Part shown: positions 1-11,411 of the stretch, piece by piece | How positions within the stretch are numbered: position 1 is the first letter of the stretch | How the letters are laid out: every line of letters begins with the position of its first letter | From: Siphonodentalium dalli | Taxonomy: Eukaryota > Mollusca > Scaphopoda > Gadilida > Siphonodentaliidae | Length of the DNA: 64,000 nt | Reading direction: 5' to 3' | NCBI GenBank assembly: GCA_032622095.1 | Contig: CP136062.1 | Span: forward strand, 10,073,710 to 10,137,709 | The notes under the pieces: model-generated | Seen by the model: the letters and a program-made list of their open reading frames with translations, nothing else | Database searches by the model: none | What the model was told of the DNA's origin: nothing | Position numbers and translations under genes: made by a program

Positions 1-507
1 ATATACAGACCCTTATTCAGATGACCTATACAGACCCTTATTCAGATGACCTATACAGACCCTTATTCAGATGACATATACAGACCCTTATTCAGATGAC
101 ATATACAGACCCTTATTCAGATGACCTATACAGACCCTTATTCAGATGACCTATACAGACCCTTATTCAGATGACATATACAGACCCTTATTCAGATGAC
201 ATATACAGACCCTTATTCAGATGACCTATACAGACCCTTATTCAGATGACCTATACAGACCCTTATTCAGATGACCTATACAGACCCTTATTCAGATGAC
301 ATATACAGACCCTTATTCAGATGACATATACAGACCCTTATTCAGATGACCTATACAGACCCTTATTCAGATGACCTATACAGACCCTTATTCAGATGAC
401 CTATACAGACCCTTATTCAGATGACCTATACAGACCCTTATTCAGATGACATATACAGACCCTTATTCAGATGACCTATACAGACCCTTATTCAGATGAC
501 CTATACA
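1..507. repeat. 25-bp minisatellite, about 20 copies
   Basis: Uninterrupted head-to-tail 25-bp unit (core CAGACCCTTATTCAGATGAC followed by CTATA or ATATA). The units are almost identical except for one C/A site, which runs in doublets (C C A A C C A A and so on), suggesting expansion of a multi-unit block. The period is not a multiple of three and there is no open frame. The array is cut by the window start. Confidence 0.97.
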
Positions 508-674
508 GGCAGACCTCTGTATCCCCGGAGTGTCGGTGTTTGCACTTTTATGTTGGTCACGTTATGTCATGTTTTGTTATTTTCTGTTGATGGGTCCGGG
601 TTTATATAGGCTTGCCTGGACCTGGTGCTATGTCATTGTCCATCTTGCACAATAAACCATTTAAAAAAAAAAAA
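508..674 (+). mobile_element. Candidate 3' end of a retroposed sequence with poly(A)
   Basis: Unique sequence following the 25-bp array ends in an AATAAA at 651-656 and a run of 12 A at 663-674. A polyadenylation signal 6 bases before a genomic A-run is the usual mark of a reverse-transcribed insertion (LINE, SINE or processed transcript). No coding part is recognisable and no target duplication was established, so the source family is unknown. Confidence 0.4.
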
Positions 675-1375
675 TTCAGACTATTCAGGAATTCTTTTAT
701 CACAACAACGAAACTTCAATAAAATTGGTCATCGGTGTCGCATATTGATCTTAAGTATTAAACAGGGACTGAAAAAACTGCATGGTTGTTTGACCGATGA
801 ACGGAAGAAAATGAACTTACAAAAAATATCAACAAGTGCAGACACGTGTACATTTATCTAGAAAACACTACGACAATGACCCCTGTCACGTGACACTACG
901 CGAGATTGGTGTGCATTTATGTATAAAACATTACGACAACGACCCCATCAGCGACAGTGGTGGGGAGATTTCAATGATTATTTTGTTGCATGATTAAAAA
1001 TGATGTTCGTTTTCAGTAGTCGTCAGGCACCATGGGAGGGGTCAATCACAATTGCTGTTAAACGGTTACATCCGTCTAAAAGTAAGTAAACAAACAGCTA
1101 GTGTTCATAATCAAAATATGTCGTGGACTATACATCTTCCATAAGAACAAACAGTGCGATAAGCAAAATAATCAACGTCATGGTGATATTTTTGGGAGAG
1201 TGATTCACGGTGACCCATTCAACACCAAAATCTTGATTGGCAAAGATTAGCAATTGCTATATCAGTATGTTGTAAACAAAATGGTTTCAATTTTAACCGA
1301 AGTACACTTTCCCCGGTGATGAGTGTTTCGCATGTCGCACACATTTTGTGCACTACACTATCATAATATGGCTTT
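675..1375. other. No gene recognised
   Basis: AT-rich sequence. Two short related segments repeat near 862-880 and 926-943 (ACGACAATGACCCC and ACGACAACGACCCC), with a CACGTG E-box between them at about 886. The longest open stretches are short and unlike known proteins. Confidence 0.5.
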
Positions 1376-3342
1376 TTAGCTCAACTTTACTTTGTAAAGT
1401 TTGAGCTATTGCCATGGCTTTGTCGTCCGTCGTCCATGTGTGTGTGTGTGTGCGTGATGCGTCAACAATTTCCTTTAGCACGGGCTACAGGTCGTACCTT
1501 TGGTCGGATCATTATGAAATTTGTCATAGCTGTTGACATTGACATGGGAACGAGATGGGAACGAGTCATTTTGGGTTCATTCGGGAAAAAAACACATGGC
1601 CGCCAGTGGCCATCTTGGATTTCAATATTCAATCCATTAGCACGGGCTACAGGTCGTACTGTTCGTCTGATCATCATGAAATTTGTCATGGATGTTAATA
1701 TTGACATGTAGATGGGAAACGAGTAATTTTGGGGTCGTTCGGCCAAAAAACATCGCCGCCAGCAGCCATCTTGGATTTTACTCTTTGCATGACTAAATTC
1801 TTTCCCGCGGGCTACAGGTCGTAGCTTTGATCGGAACTTATGAAATTTGTCATGGATGTTAACAATGACATGTAGATGGGAACGAGTCATTTTGGGGTCG
1901 TTCAGCCAAAAAACATGGCCACCAGCAGCCATCTTGGATTTTACTCTTTGCATGACTAAATCCTTGGGCGCGGGCTACAGGTCGTACCTTTGGTCTGATC
2001 TTTATGCAATTTGTCATGAATGTTGACATTGACATGTAGATGGGAACAATTGATTTTGGGGTCATTCAGCCAAAAAACATGGCCGCTGGTGGCCATCTTG
2101 GATTTCAAAATTAAATCCATTGGCGAGGGCTACAGGTTGTACTGTTAGTCTGATCATCATGAAATTTGTCATGGATGTTAATATTGACATGTAGATGGGA
2201 ACGAGTGATTTTGGGGTCGTTCAGCTGAAAGACATGGCCGCCAGCAGCCATCTTGTATTTTACTATTTGCATGACTAAATCCTTTCCCGCGGGCTACAGG
2301 TCGTAGCTTTGGTCGGAATTACATGAAATTTGTCATGGATGTTAACAATGACATGTAGATGGGAACGAGTCATTTTGGATTTTACTCTATGCATGACTAA
2401 ATCCTTTGGTGCGGGCTGCAGGTCGTACCTTTGGTAGGATCTTCATGAAATTTGTCATGGCTGTTGACATTGACATGTAGATGGGAACGAGTCATTTTGG
2501 GGTCATTCGACCAAAAACATGGCCACTGGTGGCCCATCTTGGATTTCAAAATGAAATCAATATTAACATCCATGACAAATTTCATGATGGTCAGACGAAT
2601 AGTACAACCTGTAGCCCGCGCCAATGGATTTAATTTTGAAATCCAAGATGGTCGCTAGCGGCCATGTTTTTTGGCCGAATGACCCCAAAAGGACTCGTTC
2701 CAATCTACATGTCATTGTTAACATACATGACAAATTTAATGAAGATACGACCAAAGCTACGACCTGTAGCCCGGGCCAAACGATTTAGTCATGCAAAGAG
2801 TAAAATACAAGATGGCTGCTGGCGGCCATATTTTTTGGCCGAACGACCCCAAAATGACTCGTTCCTATCTACATTTCATTGTTAACATCCATGACAAATT
2901 TCATGAAGATCCGACCAAAGCTACGACCTGTAGCCCGCGCCAAAGGATTTAGTCATGCAAAGAGTAAAATCCAAGATGGCTGCTGGCGGCCATGTTTTTT
3001 GGCCGAACAACCCCAAAATCATTCGTTCCCATCTACATGTCAATATTAACATACATGACAAATTTCATGATGATCAGATGAACAGTACGACCTGTAGCCC
3101 GCGCCAATGGATTTAATTTTGAAATCCAAGATGGCCACCAGCGGCCATGTTTTTTGGCCGAATGACCCCAAAATGACTCGTTCCCATCTACATGTCAATG
3201 TCAACATTCATGACAAATTTCATAAAGATCAGAACTAAGGTACGACCTGTAGCCCGCGCCAAAGGAAATTGTTGATGGACACACAGAGACACGGATGCCA
3301 ACCCATGGCAATAGCTCAAACTTACAAAGTAAGTTGAGCTAA
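1376..3342. mobile_element. Foldback-type element FB1 with inverted satellite arms
   Basis: The ends are inverted: TTAGCTCAACTTTACTTTG at 1376 and its complement ending GTTGAGCTAA at 3342. Each end is itself a short hairpin. Inside are about 160-bp subrepeats built round CATGGCCGCCAGCAGCCATC. About seven run in one orientation to about 2550, and about four run in the opposite orientation afterwards, so the whole element can fold back. A (GT)n stretch at 1438-1452 and a CA-rich stretch near 3280 sit just inside the ends. Open frames through it are shadows of the subrepeats. It resembles foldback elements that lack a transposase. Confidence 0.85.
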
Positions 3343-4230
3343 CAAAGTATGTCTGTATTTTAATATTCTTTCTGTTTGTGGCGGTGTTAACGGATGTGTC
3401 TGTATTTAATATTCTTTCTGTTTGTGGCGGTGTTAACGGATGTGTCTGTATTTAATATTCTTTCTGTTTGTGGCGGTGTTAACGGATGTGTCTGTATTTA
3501 ATATTCTTTCTGTTTGTGGCGGTGTTAACGGATGTGTCTGTATTTAATATTCTTTCTGTTTGTGGCGGTGTTAACGGATGTGTCTGTATTTAATATTCTT
3601 TCTGTTTGTGGCGGTGTTAACGGATGTGTCTGTATTTTAATATTCTTTCTGTTTGTGGCGGTGTTAACTGATGTGTCTGTATTTTAATATTCTTTCTGTT
3701 TGTGGCGGTGTTAACGGATGTGTCTGTATTTAATATTCTTTCTGTTTGTGGCGGTGTTAACGGATGTGTCTGTATTTTAATATTCTTTCTGTTTGTGGCG
3801 GTGTTAACGGATGTGTCTGTATTTTAATATTCTTTCTGTTTGTGGCGGTGTTAACGGATGTGTCTGTATTTTAATATTCTTTCTGTTTGTGGCGGTGTTA
3901 ACGGATGTGTCTGTATTTAATATTCTTTCTGTTTGTGTTAACGGATGTGTCTGTATTTTAATATTCTTTCTGTTTGTGGCGGTGTTAACGGATGTGTCTG
4001 TATTTTAATATTCTTTCTGTTTGTGGCGGTGTTAACGGATGTGTCTGTATTTTAATATTCTTTCTGTTTGTGGCGGTGTTAACGGATGTGTCTGTATTTA
4101 ATATTCTTTCTGTTTGTGGCGGTGTTAACGGATGTGTCTGTATTTAATATTCTTTCTGTTTGTGGCGGTGTTAACGGATGTGTCTGTATTTTAATATTCT
4201 TTCTGTTTGTGGCGGTGTTAACGGATGTGA
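3343..4230. repeat. 46/47-bp minisatellite, about 19 copies
   Basis: Tandem unit containing TTCTTTCTGTTTGTGGCGG then TGTTAACGGATGTGTC. Units differ by TTT versus TTTT before AATATTC (46 or 47 bp). One unit near 3935 lacks seven bases and one near 3668 reads AACTG instead of AACGG. It begins right after the end of FB1. Not coding. Confidence 0.97.
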
Positions 4231-4440
4231 CTTTTTATCAGCAATATCCATCATGAAGGCCACAGTTTCTAATCCCAAGGTTCAAACACCTCAACATGAA
4301 AGATTTCCATGACTTTTGGGGGGTATTCCAAGACCAGGGTCCAGCCCTGTGGGCGACTTGGGGAAACTTGATCTTCTCCCTAAAATGTGCCATTTTTCAC
4401 TAATTTTGTGCTAGGAGACTTCTCTCATAGCCAATTTCCA

Positions 4441-4613
4441 TACAGTAATACCCTAAATAATCGACTCCTTGACCACAGCAGAATTATGGGTAACATCAGG
4501 ATTTAGTCGAAATATGGCTTGTTGCCAAGCAAAACAAGCAAAATTTCTGATTAAATCCTGAAAAGTTACCCATAATTCTGCTGCTGTTAGGAGTCGATTA
4601 TTAGTGCATTACT
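4441..4613. mobile_element. MITE family A, copy 1 (degenerate right end)
   Basis: Near-palindrome starting TA-CAGTAATACCCTAAATAATC and ending with the complementary arm. The right terminus has decayed (GCATTACTTA). Arms carry CCACAGCAGAATTATGGGTA. The TA flanks plus CAGTA ends fit a Tc1/mariner-type MITE. Confidence 0.85.
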
Positions 4614-4648
4614 TATGTCCCTACATCATATTTAAACTCTATGTCTGT

Positions 4649-4734
4649 TTAACCCTTTGAGAGGCCCACACAGACTGGAGCAGACGACACTCTGCAGTGC
4701 ATGCTTCCATCTGTGTGAGGCTCCATGTGGGTTA
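4649..4734. mobile_element. TTAA-type short palindrome, family C copy
   Basis: Starts TTAACCCTTTGAGAGGCCC and ends CTCCATGTGGGTTAG. About 86 bp, imperfect inverted repeat round GCAGTGCATGC. The TTAA-CCC ends are typical of piggyBac-type termini. Joined directly to a family B element. Confidence 0.7.
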
Positions 4735-4965
4735 GTTTTTATTTTTGAGTGCCAGGTCCGATTTTTGTATCAACCCATATACCCTGTGCCAATGCATTCT
4801 CTTATATATGCGAGTCGACCATAGGTCGCCTCGCATATATAAGAGAATGCATTGGTCAAACAATTTTTCATCATTTGTTATTATTTGTTACAATTTTTTA
4901 CAATTTTAATAATTTTTTCTTATATTCTTTAACAGACTTATTTTGTAGGTTTAGTGCCAGGGAAT
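4735..4965. mobile_element. Family B palindrome element, copy 1
   Basis: Contains a near-perfect hairpin at 4789-4855 with arms CCAATGCATTCTCTTATATA, then a T/A-rich interior. The outer ends (GAGTGCCAGGTCCG, TTTAGTGCCAGGG) match the intact copy at 18953-19186, but the right end is decayed. Confidence 0.75.
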
Positions 4966-5399
4966 CTTACGTTTTTCATGGGCATCAAAATTATTACTAT
5001 GAATACTTGGTGATAGTTTTGAGTTATAACATGCCCCTAAGGTTTTAACCAGTTTGTTTTTAAATTCGCTATAGCATGCTTAAGCATATCCAAAAAAAAA
5101 CATTTTTTTTAAAAACATTTTATGACCGATTTTACAGACCGTAAATTAAGGCCGATAACCCTTTCAGTGCCAGGGGCCGATCTTAAGGGTGATATTGGGG
5201 TGTAAATTTAACTTCAGCCATTATGACTGCTCCTTGATAACAGCCCACTTCTACTTAATAAGCAAATAGGGAGAAGTCCCCTGACTTTTCCATACCTATT
5301 CAAAAGATTTATAAAAGAACACTTCCATTTTATCCTATTATAATTCAACTTAAATCGACTCAAATTGATATAATCAAGAATACTTTCTATGATAAGTGA
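4966..5399. other. No gene; piggyBac-like end fragments
   Basis: AT-rich sequence with an isolated TAACCCTTTCAGTGCCAGG at about 5156-5175, matching the terminal motif of family B elements, and an A-rich run near 5090. Nothing coding recognised. Confidence 0.5.
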
Positions 5400-5700
5400 G
5401 AAAAAGCATCATGGCTCAAAAATATGGTGCTGGACATTTGCAGAATGAGATTCAAAGGTTAATTTATTGACGCTACCTGAAACAGCAGGCTAGCATCACC
5501 AAATTCATCCTCTGGGCCTCATTCTTTTGCTTAGGCCTCATCTTCTCTGGGAGACCTAGAGTCAAATTTAAGTTCCCAGATGGTGAAAATGGTGATGTGC
5601 ACCCATTGGGAACCTCGATTATGTTGTGTCTTCTGCCAATTTGGGGATATAGAGAAGCTAAACTAAAAAAGAAAAAGAATCTATGTGAAGAAAGGACAGA
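5400..5700. repeat. Family D interspersed repeat, diverged copy
   Basis: Contains CACCAAATTCATCCTCTGGG, AAGTTCCCAGATGGTGAA and CCCATTGGGAACC, which recur at 8284-8398 and 31483-32330. Here the palindromic core is decayed. Confidence 0.6.
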
Positions 5701-6451
5701 ATGATGTGTGTTAATTCAGCATGGAACGATGGAATGAGGGCCAGTCTCGAGTTCTTTCCTTCCGCTATGGCACAAGAGCAGTATCATCAGACCCATTATG
5801 TTTATTACACATCACCCATCCTAGATCTGTAGTTCGGGTTTCATGGTGGTGGCGAATGCCATTTACATCAGGTGGTGGGTCGAACAGATGTGTAAATATG
5901 GCACAGTAAGATGATGTAATAGAACTAAATGCGTTTATATATAGTATGTCTGAGTCTGAGGTATCGGTGGTTGCATGCAATGAAAAGCTGAGGTATCACT
6001 GCGAGCCAATTCTATCTGTTTTATCAAATTGAGCATCCAACCATATCGACTATGTTGTCCATAAATAAACTAGTGTTAATTAAGCGACAAAAGAGCATTG
6101 TTTGGTCCAATGAAAAACACCATGGCATATCCCATAGTAAAGCGCGTAATTTAGTGACATGACATAATTACTTACAATGCAAACATACTATGGGCTTTAT
6201 CAGTGACAATATGTTTACATGTACAGCAGTTGTGAAAACAATGAATATAGAATAAGGTATGCTGTTTCGGCTATTCAAATATACTATTTCTATAGGAACA
6301 AGCGAGAAAGTTGGACGAGAATATAGCAATTTATTTATTTTGGTCTAAAAATGAACAGATATTAAGCGTTAGGTACATGTAATCGTACAGTCAAGATACA
6401 AAATAAAATTTATGTATGCTTCCGGTAACATGCCAGCCCCAATTTCATATC
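5701..6451. other. No gene recognised
   Basis: No conserved protein or RNA signature. Short overlapping open frames at 5721-5980 on both strands are unlike known proteins. Confidence 0.4.
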
Positions 6452-6638
6452 TAGTAATGCCCTAATTAATCGACTCCTTTAACCACAGCAGAATTATGGG
6501 TAACTTTTCAGGATTTAGTCGGAAATATGGCTTGTTGCCATTCATCGGAAAGCTCTCCCATATTTCCGAATAAATCCTGAAAAGTTACCCATAATTCTGC
6601 TGTGGTTAAAGGAGTCGATTAATTAGGGCATTACTGTA
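6452..6638. mobile_element. MITE family A, copy 2 (near-perfect palindrome)
   Basis: Arms match almost base for base across about 75 bp. A private extra T (CCTTTAACC rather than CCTTAACC) appears in the left arm and, complemented, in the right arm. The left terminus TAGTAATG lacks the usual CA. Confidence 0.92.
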
Positions 6639-6690
6639 GCATGGTCAAAACAATTTCTCTTGAACTTGCCATTTCATTAGATGAAAGGTT

Positions 6691-7020
6691 TGATGTGGAG
6701 GGGGTTGCTGGATGAGGCCATTGTGATGTGGAGGGGGTTGCTGGATGAGGCCATTGTGATGTGGAGGGGGTTGCTGGATGAGGCCATTGTGATGTGGAGG
6801 GGGTTGCTGGATGAGGCCATTGTGATGTGGAGGGGGTTGCTGGATGAGGCCATTGTGATGTGGAGGGGGTTGCTGGATGAGGCCATTGTGATGTGGAGGG
6901 GGTTGCTGGATGAGGCAATTGTGATGTGGAGGGGGTTGCTGGATGAGGCCATTGTGATGTGGAGGGGGTTGCTGGATGAGGCCATTGTGATGTGGAGGGG
7001 GTTGCTGGATGAGGCCATTG
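6691..7020. repeat. 33-bp minisatellite, 10 copies, open in several frames
   Basis: Ten units (TGATGTGGAGGGGGTTGC then TGGATGAGGCCATTG); only one base differs, near 6917. Because 33 is a multiple of three, the array stays open in at least three frames on both strands, giving 11-residue peptide repeats. With no codon-level divergence and no attached domain, it is best read as a non-coding minisatellite. Confidence 0.95.
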
Positions 7021-7149
7021 TTTTGCTATGTCGTATTCTCCTGTGCTTTATCGGTTGCTACTTACATCAAGATGCACAACAGTCTCAATAAGTGAAATAG
7101 TGAATATGTGACCCGCCATATCAAATCCAGTTGTAAGTCGGGATTTTTT

Positions 7150-7522
7150 TACCCTGTGCCAATGCATTCTCTTATATATGCGAGTCGACCATAGGTCGCC
7201 TCGCATATATAAGAGAATGCATTGGCCTAACAATTTTTTACAATTTTAATAATTTGTTCTTGTATTCTTTAACAATTTTATAATTTCACCCATACAGAGC
7301 CCCAGACAAACATGAGCAGACGACACTCTTCTATATGCTTCTATATATGTGTGGGGCTCCCTGCAGGGTAAAGGATGTTTTTTATTTTATGTCCTAAAAA
7401 ATGTAAGAAACATTTATTTAAAAAACATGATAAAAAATTGTTAGGCCAATGCATTCTCTTATATATGCGAGGCGACCTATGGTCGACTCGCATATATAAG
7501 AGAATGCATTGGCACAGGGTAA
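7150..7522. mobile_element. Composite palindromic element L1 (two B hairpins round one C element)
   Basis: Two hairpins with CCAATGCATTCTCTTATATA arms (about 7158-7225 and 7445-7512) face each other. The outer edges are TACCCTGTGCC and GGCACAGGGTA. Between them lie A/T-rich linkers and a family C palindrome (about 7288-7372, ending CTCCCTGCAGGGTAA). The same arrangement occurs at 21905-22290 with the middle in the opposite orientation. Confidence 0.85.
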
Positions 7523-7670
7523 AAAACAATTGTTTTCTGTTATTTGACCCGATTGTATAACCATTATAGCTAGTTATCCGAGGTAAAGATCTTCTATGGA
7601 GCATTTATGTTCTGTGACATATCTATGTATTTACCATTATTCAGTTGAAAATGATTCACTCTTAGTGTGT

Positions 7671-7741
7671 CACGCAGACACTGGAGCAGACGGCACTCTG
7701 TAGTGCATGTTTCCATCTGTGTGAGGCTCCTTGTGGGTTAA
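7671..7741. mobile_element. Family C palindrome, partial
   Basis: Carries GACACTGGAGCAGACGGCAC and CATCTGTGTGAGGCTCC and ends GTGGGTTAA. The left TTAACCC end is lost. Confidence 0.65.
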
Positions 7742-8073
7742 AATTATTCATTATGTCAGTTTGTAAGGTATCTTGCAAAATAAAATGAAAAAATAAAAAT
7801 CCTTCCGACAGCCCCAATTTATTTTGGATCTGCTACGTTACCAGAAACACAAATTCAATATATTTTGGGCCGGTTACGATACCAGAACACAAATTCAATA
7901 TCTTTTCGACAGTTTGTAAATTCAAATTCTGTAGTTTTTCAGTCATTGGTTCGAACAAATGTGATTCTAAATATAGACAATATCTTTCAGTTGAAGGGAC
8001 TAGAGTCTTCAAATATTTATCGGATCTAAAGTATCCGATATTAACAGGTCTGTCAAATACCCATATCTAGCTG

Positions 8074-8280
8074 TAAACCCTTTGATGACGGGAGCTGAGC
8101 TGGTGCAGCATTAAAGATCCTGTGCCAGTGCATTCTCTTATATATGCAAGTCTCACATCCATAAGAGAATTCAATGTCAAGATAAATATTGTTAAGACAA
8201 TATATTCTAATATATATATAAATGAACGCATTGGCACAGGGTTTTCGCAAATTTCAGGAAGCTCCAATCATGGCTGAACA
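8074..8280. mobile_element. piggyBac-like palindrome (family B, CATGAC subtype), decayed
   Basis: Left part TAAACCCTTTGATGACGGGA. Inner hairpin arms CCAGTGCATTCTCTTATATA and complement. Right part GGCACAGGGTTTTCGC to AATCATGGC. Same layout as the intact copies at 9315 and 11153, but both TTAA ends are gone. Confidence 0.7.
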
Positions 8281-8283
8281 AGC

Positions 8284-8398
8284 CTTGAAATAGTGTGTCT
8301 GTCATTTGCAGAATGAGGTCCCCAGAGGGTGAATTTAGTGATGCTACCCCGCATAGCGGGCTAGTATCACCAAATTCACCCTCTGGGGACCATTCTCA
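8284..8398. repeat. Family D palindrome
   Basis: Inverted halves: GAGGTCCCCAGAGGGTGAAT and its complement round a GCATAGCGGGCTAG centre. Other copies lie at 31483, 31765 and 32200. Confidence 0.8.
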
Positions 8399-8403
8399 CC
8401 AAA

Positions 8404-8662
8404 AAATGTGCTGAAGGGTACACAGGTTTTGAAAATGTGCTGAAGGGTACACAGGTTTTGAAAATGTGCTGAAGGGTACACAGGTTTTGAAAATGTGCTG
8501 AAGGGCACACAGGTTTTGAAAATGTGCTGAAGGGTACACAGGTTTTTTAAATGTTCTGAAGGGTACACAGGTTTTGAAAATATTCTGAAGGGTACACAGG
8601 TTTTGAAATGTGCTGAAGGGTACACAGGTTTTGAAATGTGCTGAAGGGTACACAGGTTTTGA
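8404..8662. repeat. 29-bp minisatellite, 9 copies
   Basis: Unit ATGTGCTGAAGGGTACACAG then GTTTTGAAA. One single inverted unit (TGTGTACCATTCAGCACATT) lies at 8830-8850, outside the array, suggesting the unit pre-existed as one end of an inverted repeat. Open frames here are repeat shadows. Confidence 0.95.
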
Positions 8663-8850
8663 AATCCCTTTCTAAATGACGTTTAGTTTTCGTGCCTGCC
8701 ATAATTTATGTAAGAGAAAAGTTTTGTACGTTCCAATGATGATTAAAATTAACTGAAAACAAACTGCTGATTGGTGCCAGACTTTCAGGAACACAGTTGA
8801 AGTAACTGTGTTAGTCCCGATCACAAACCCTGTGTACCATTCAGCACATT

Positions 8851-9314
8851 TTCAGTACCTATAACTGGTGTAACTAGATTTTATAATGGACAAACGGATG
8901 GATGGACAGACAGGGTGTAACTATATTTGATAATAGTAATTTGAAAATGGGATTCGGCAGACACGATAATGTAAATATATCAGAAAATCAATCGACAGTA
9001 GAAGTTACTACATGTACAAACTATTGATAAAAAACATGAGACAGATTTCCACAGAAAACCCCATCAAACTCAAAAGATGATATTCTTCAAAACCCCCATC
9101 AAACTCTATAGAAGATATGCTTCAAAATGCGCCCCTAACAGACTAGTAACCACCCGTCTTTGCTGGCCCCTAACAGACTAGTAACCACCCGTAGTTGCCG
9201 TTGGTTTCCAAAATAATGTATTTATATATGATAATTACAGTATGACGGAAGTCAATGTTGAGGAATTTCATCATTGTGACGTTGATGCAAACAACACTAT
9301 AAAGTTCCCAATAT
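8851..9314. other. No gene; short duplications
   Basis: Contains a duplicated segment (CCCCTAACAGACTAGTAACC at about 9122 and 9167) and a repeated AACCCCATCAAACTC near 9056-9100. Nothing coding recognised. Confidence 0.5.
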
Positions 9315-9552
9315 TTAACCCTTTCATGACGGCAGCTGTGCTGGTGCAGCATTAAAAATCATGTGCCAGTGCAATATCGCATATACATGTATAAGAGAAT
9401 GCACTGGCTTACAAGGTCAAGGTAAATACTGTTAAGTCAATGCATTCTCTTATGTAAGCGACGCTCCCTATGGGAGATTCGCATATATAAGAGTCTGCGT
9501 TGGCACAGGGTTTTCGCAAAATTTCAGTTGGTTCCAGTCATGGAAGGGTTAA
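9315..9552. mobile_element. piggyBac-like MITE, TTAA-bounded
   Basis: Begins TTAACCCTTTCATGACGG and ends GTCATGGAAGGGTTAA, so TTAA flanks inverted CCCTTTCATGAC-type ends. The inside carries two decayed B-type hairpins separated by TACAAGGTCAAGGTAAATAC. Confidence 0.85.
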
Positions 9553-9605
9553 CCATATTTCCAACTCAAAATTCATTTTCATGTTGATATTTCTGATTGG
9601 GAGAC

Positions 9606-9796
9606 TACAGTAATGCCCTAAATAATCGACTCCTTAACGACAGCAGAATTATGGGTAATTTTTCAGGATTTAGTCGGAAATATGGCTTGTTGCCATTCAT
9701 CGGACAGCTCTCAGTGAGAGCTTTCCGGCTAAATCCTGAAAAGTTACCCATAATTCTGCTGTGGTTAAGGAGTCGATTATTTAGGGCATTACTGTA
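9606..9796. mobile_element. MITE family A, copy 3
   Basis: Complete palindrome from TACAGTAATGCCC to GGGCATTACTGTA with CTAAATAATCGACTCC in both arms; arms nearly identical. Confidence 0.95.
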
Positions 9797-10173
9797 ATTA
9801 TCAGTAATAATCTCCTGATATAATTACAGGCATGTGACAAAATGTTCATGAGGAATTCAAGATTATATATTTATATACTACATACAGTACTCATTGACAA
9901 GTAGTTATCCCATAGGAAATGTTCAGATAATAAGTTCAATGAACAGTCGTTTTGTTGAACTTATTTAATGAACAATTTCCATCAATAATATGAACCGTTC
10001 TGATTTTGCATATCAGTTTTTCTGTCGCAATCTGCATGAGCCGTCATTTGACTTTCATCACCTCAATAATTCTATAAACTATAAACATACAAATATATAT
10101 ACTAACAATATACATGTATATGTACTATTATGTAGATAATATAGCATTATATATACTGTACTGATTAGTGTAT

Positions 10174-10260
10174 CTAACCCATAGAGAGCCCCACAGAGAC
10201 TGGAGCAGACAACACTCTGTTGTGCATGCTTCCATCTGTGTGAGGTTCCCTGTGGGTTAA
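10174..10260. mobile_element. Family C palindrome
   Basis: CTAACCCATAGAGAGCCCC at the left and TTCCCTGTGGGTTAA at the right; the centre is TTGTGCATGC. About 87 bp. Confidence 0.75.
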
Positions 10261-10357
10261 AATGATCCACTGCAGATTAATAGCATTATATACACTATAC
10301 TGATTGTGCCAAAAGGCAATATTTCACAACCAAAGAAGACTTGCATAATTTTAATAA

Positions 10358-10839
10358 TTAAAGGTCCACTTAATTTTCAAAGTCCCAGATCACGTTATAT
10401 AAAATATATTATATACCATTTGAAGGAGAAAGCTCCAAAAGATTGTATTATCAACTTATCCGGTATAATAAACGGTGAACATGTTGTTTTTGTTGAGTTA
10501 CCGACGTGTTTTTGTCATCTAGATTGCGGTAAAAAGTGTTTTATTTTCAATGGAGGGGGAATAACTCTATATTTTAAATATAGAGTTATTCTCCTTCCAT
10601 TGAAAATACATCTTTAGTTTGAATTATGTTGCATTCTGGGAGCCCAAAACGGGGGGAATCTTTCTATGATTTCAGCTGTTTTCTATTTGTCTATGGGCAT
10701 CTTCTGAGACACAGACATTTCAAATGGTGATGAATTATAGTATTTTAATCATATTGTATGGCATAGATTGTTATTAAAACTGTGTATGAAGTCACTATAA
10801 TAAAATAATTAGTGACTCGAAAATGAAGTGGGCCTTTAA
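10358..10839. mobile_element. TTAA-bounded TIR element with internal hairpin
   Basis: TTAA then AGGTCCACTTAATTTTC at the left; GAAAATGAAGTGGGCCT then TTAA at the right, so about 18-bp imperfect inverted ends with TTAA flanks. A strong internal hairpin (10542-10609, arms TTTTCAATGG and GGGAATAACTCTATA) is present. No transposase, so a non-autonomous element. Confidence 0.75.
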
Positions 10840-11029
10840 ACTGAAGACATTTGGAGCACTGGATAATAGTAAAATAGTAAATAAAAAACATAAACTGCTC
10901 AAAACTTATTGACAATCAAATGTTTACACAACATAGCAGTAAATATATTGACATAAAGGAAAATAATTCACAAATCCGATTGAATACAAAATAAAGCTTA
11001 TTTTTCACAAATGCCAATATATTTTATCA

Positions 11030-11105
11030 AGGATTTAGTCGGAAATAAGGCTTGTTGCCATTCATCGGAAAGCTCTCGGTGAGAGCTTTCCGAGGCATTA
11101 CTGTA
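11030..11105. mobile_element. MITE family A fragment
   Basis: Central part GGATTTAGTCGGAAATAAGG through the AGCTCTCGGTGAGAGCT centre, then fused directly to the terminal GGCATTACTGTA. Most of the right arm is deleted. Confidence 0.8.
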
Positions 11106-11152
11106 TAATCATAATTCAAATTGATGACAGAGAAAATTTGTTCCAAAAGCAT

Positions 11153-11411
11153 TTAACCATTTCATGACGGGAGCTGTGCTGGTGCAGCATTAAAGACCAT
11201 GTGCCAGTGCATTCTCTTTTATATGAAAGTTCCCATAGGGAGCCTCGCATAAATAAGAGAATGCACTGGCTTACAAGGTCAAGATAAATATAGTTAGGCC
11301 AATGTATTCTCTTATATATGCTAGGCATACTATGGCAGACTAGCATATATAAGAGAATGCATTGGCAGTTTTTTCACAAAATTCAAGAAGCTCTGGTCAT
11401 GAAAGGGTTAA
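11153..11411. mobile_element. piggyBac-like MITE, TTAA-bounded
   Basis: TTAACCATTTCATGACGGG at the left and GGTCATGAAAGGGTTAA at the right. Two B-type hairpins inside (near 11207-11268 and 11300-11366). Close relative of 9315-9552. Confidence 0.85.

Noticed and set aside
1-507. Regular array considered as CRISPR
   Set aside because: Units are contiguous with no unique spacers, and the context is eukaryotic.
1462-3270. Several open frames on both strands
   Set aside because: They are shadows of foldback subrepeats and shift with each unit.
6631-7091. Repeat proteins of 95-136 residues
   Set aside because: Open in many frames only because the minisatellite period is 33; no flanking coding exon or domain.
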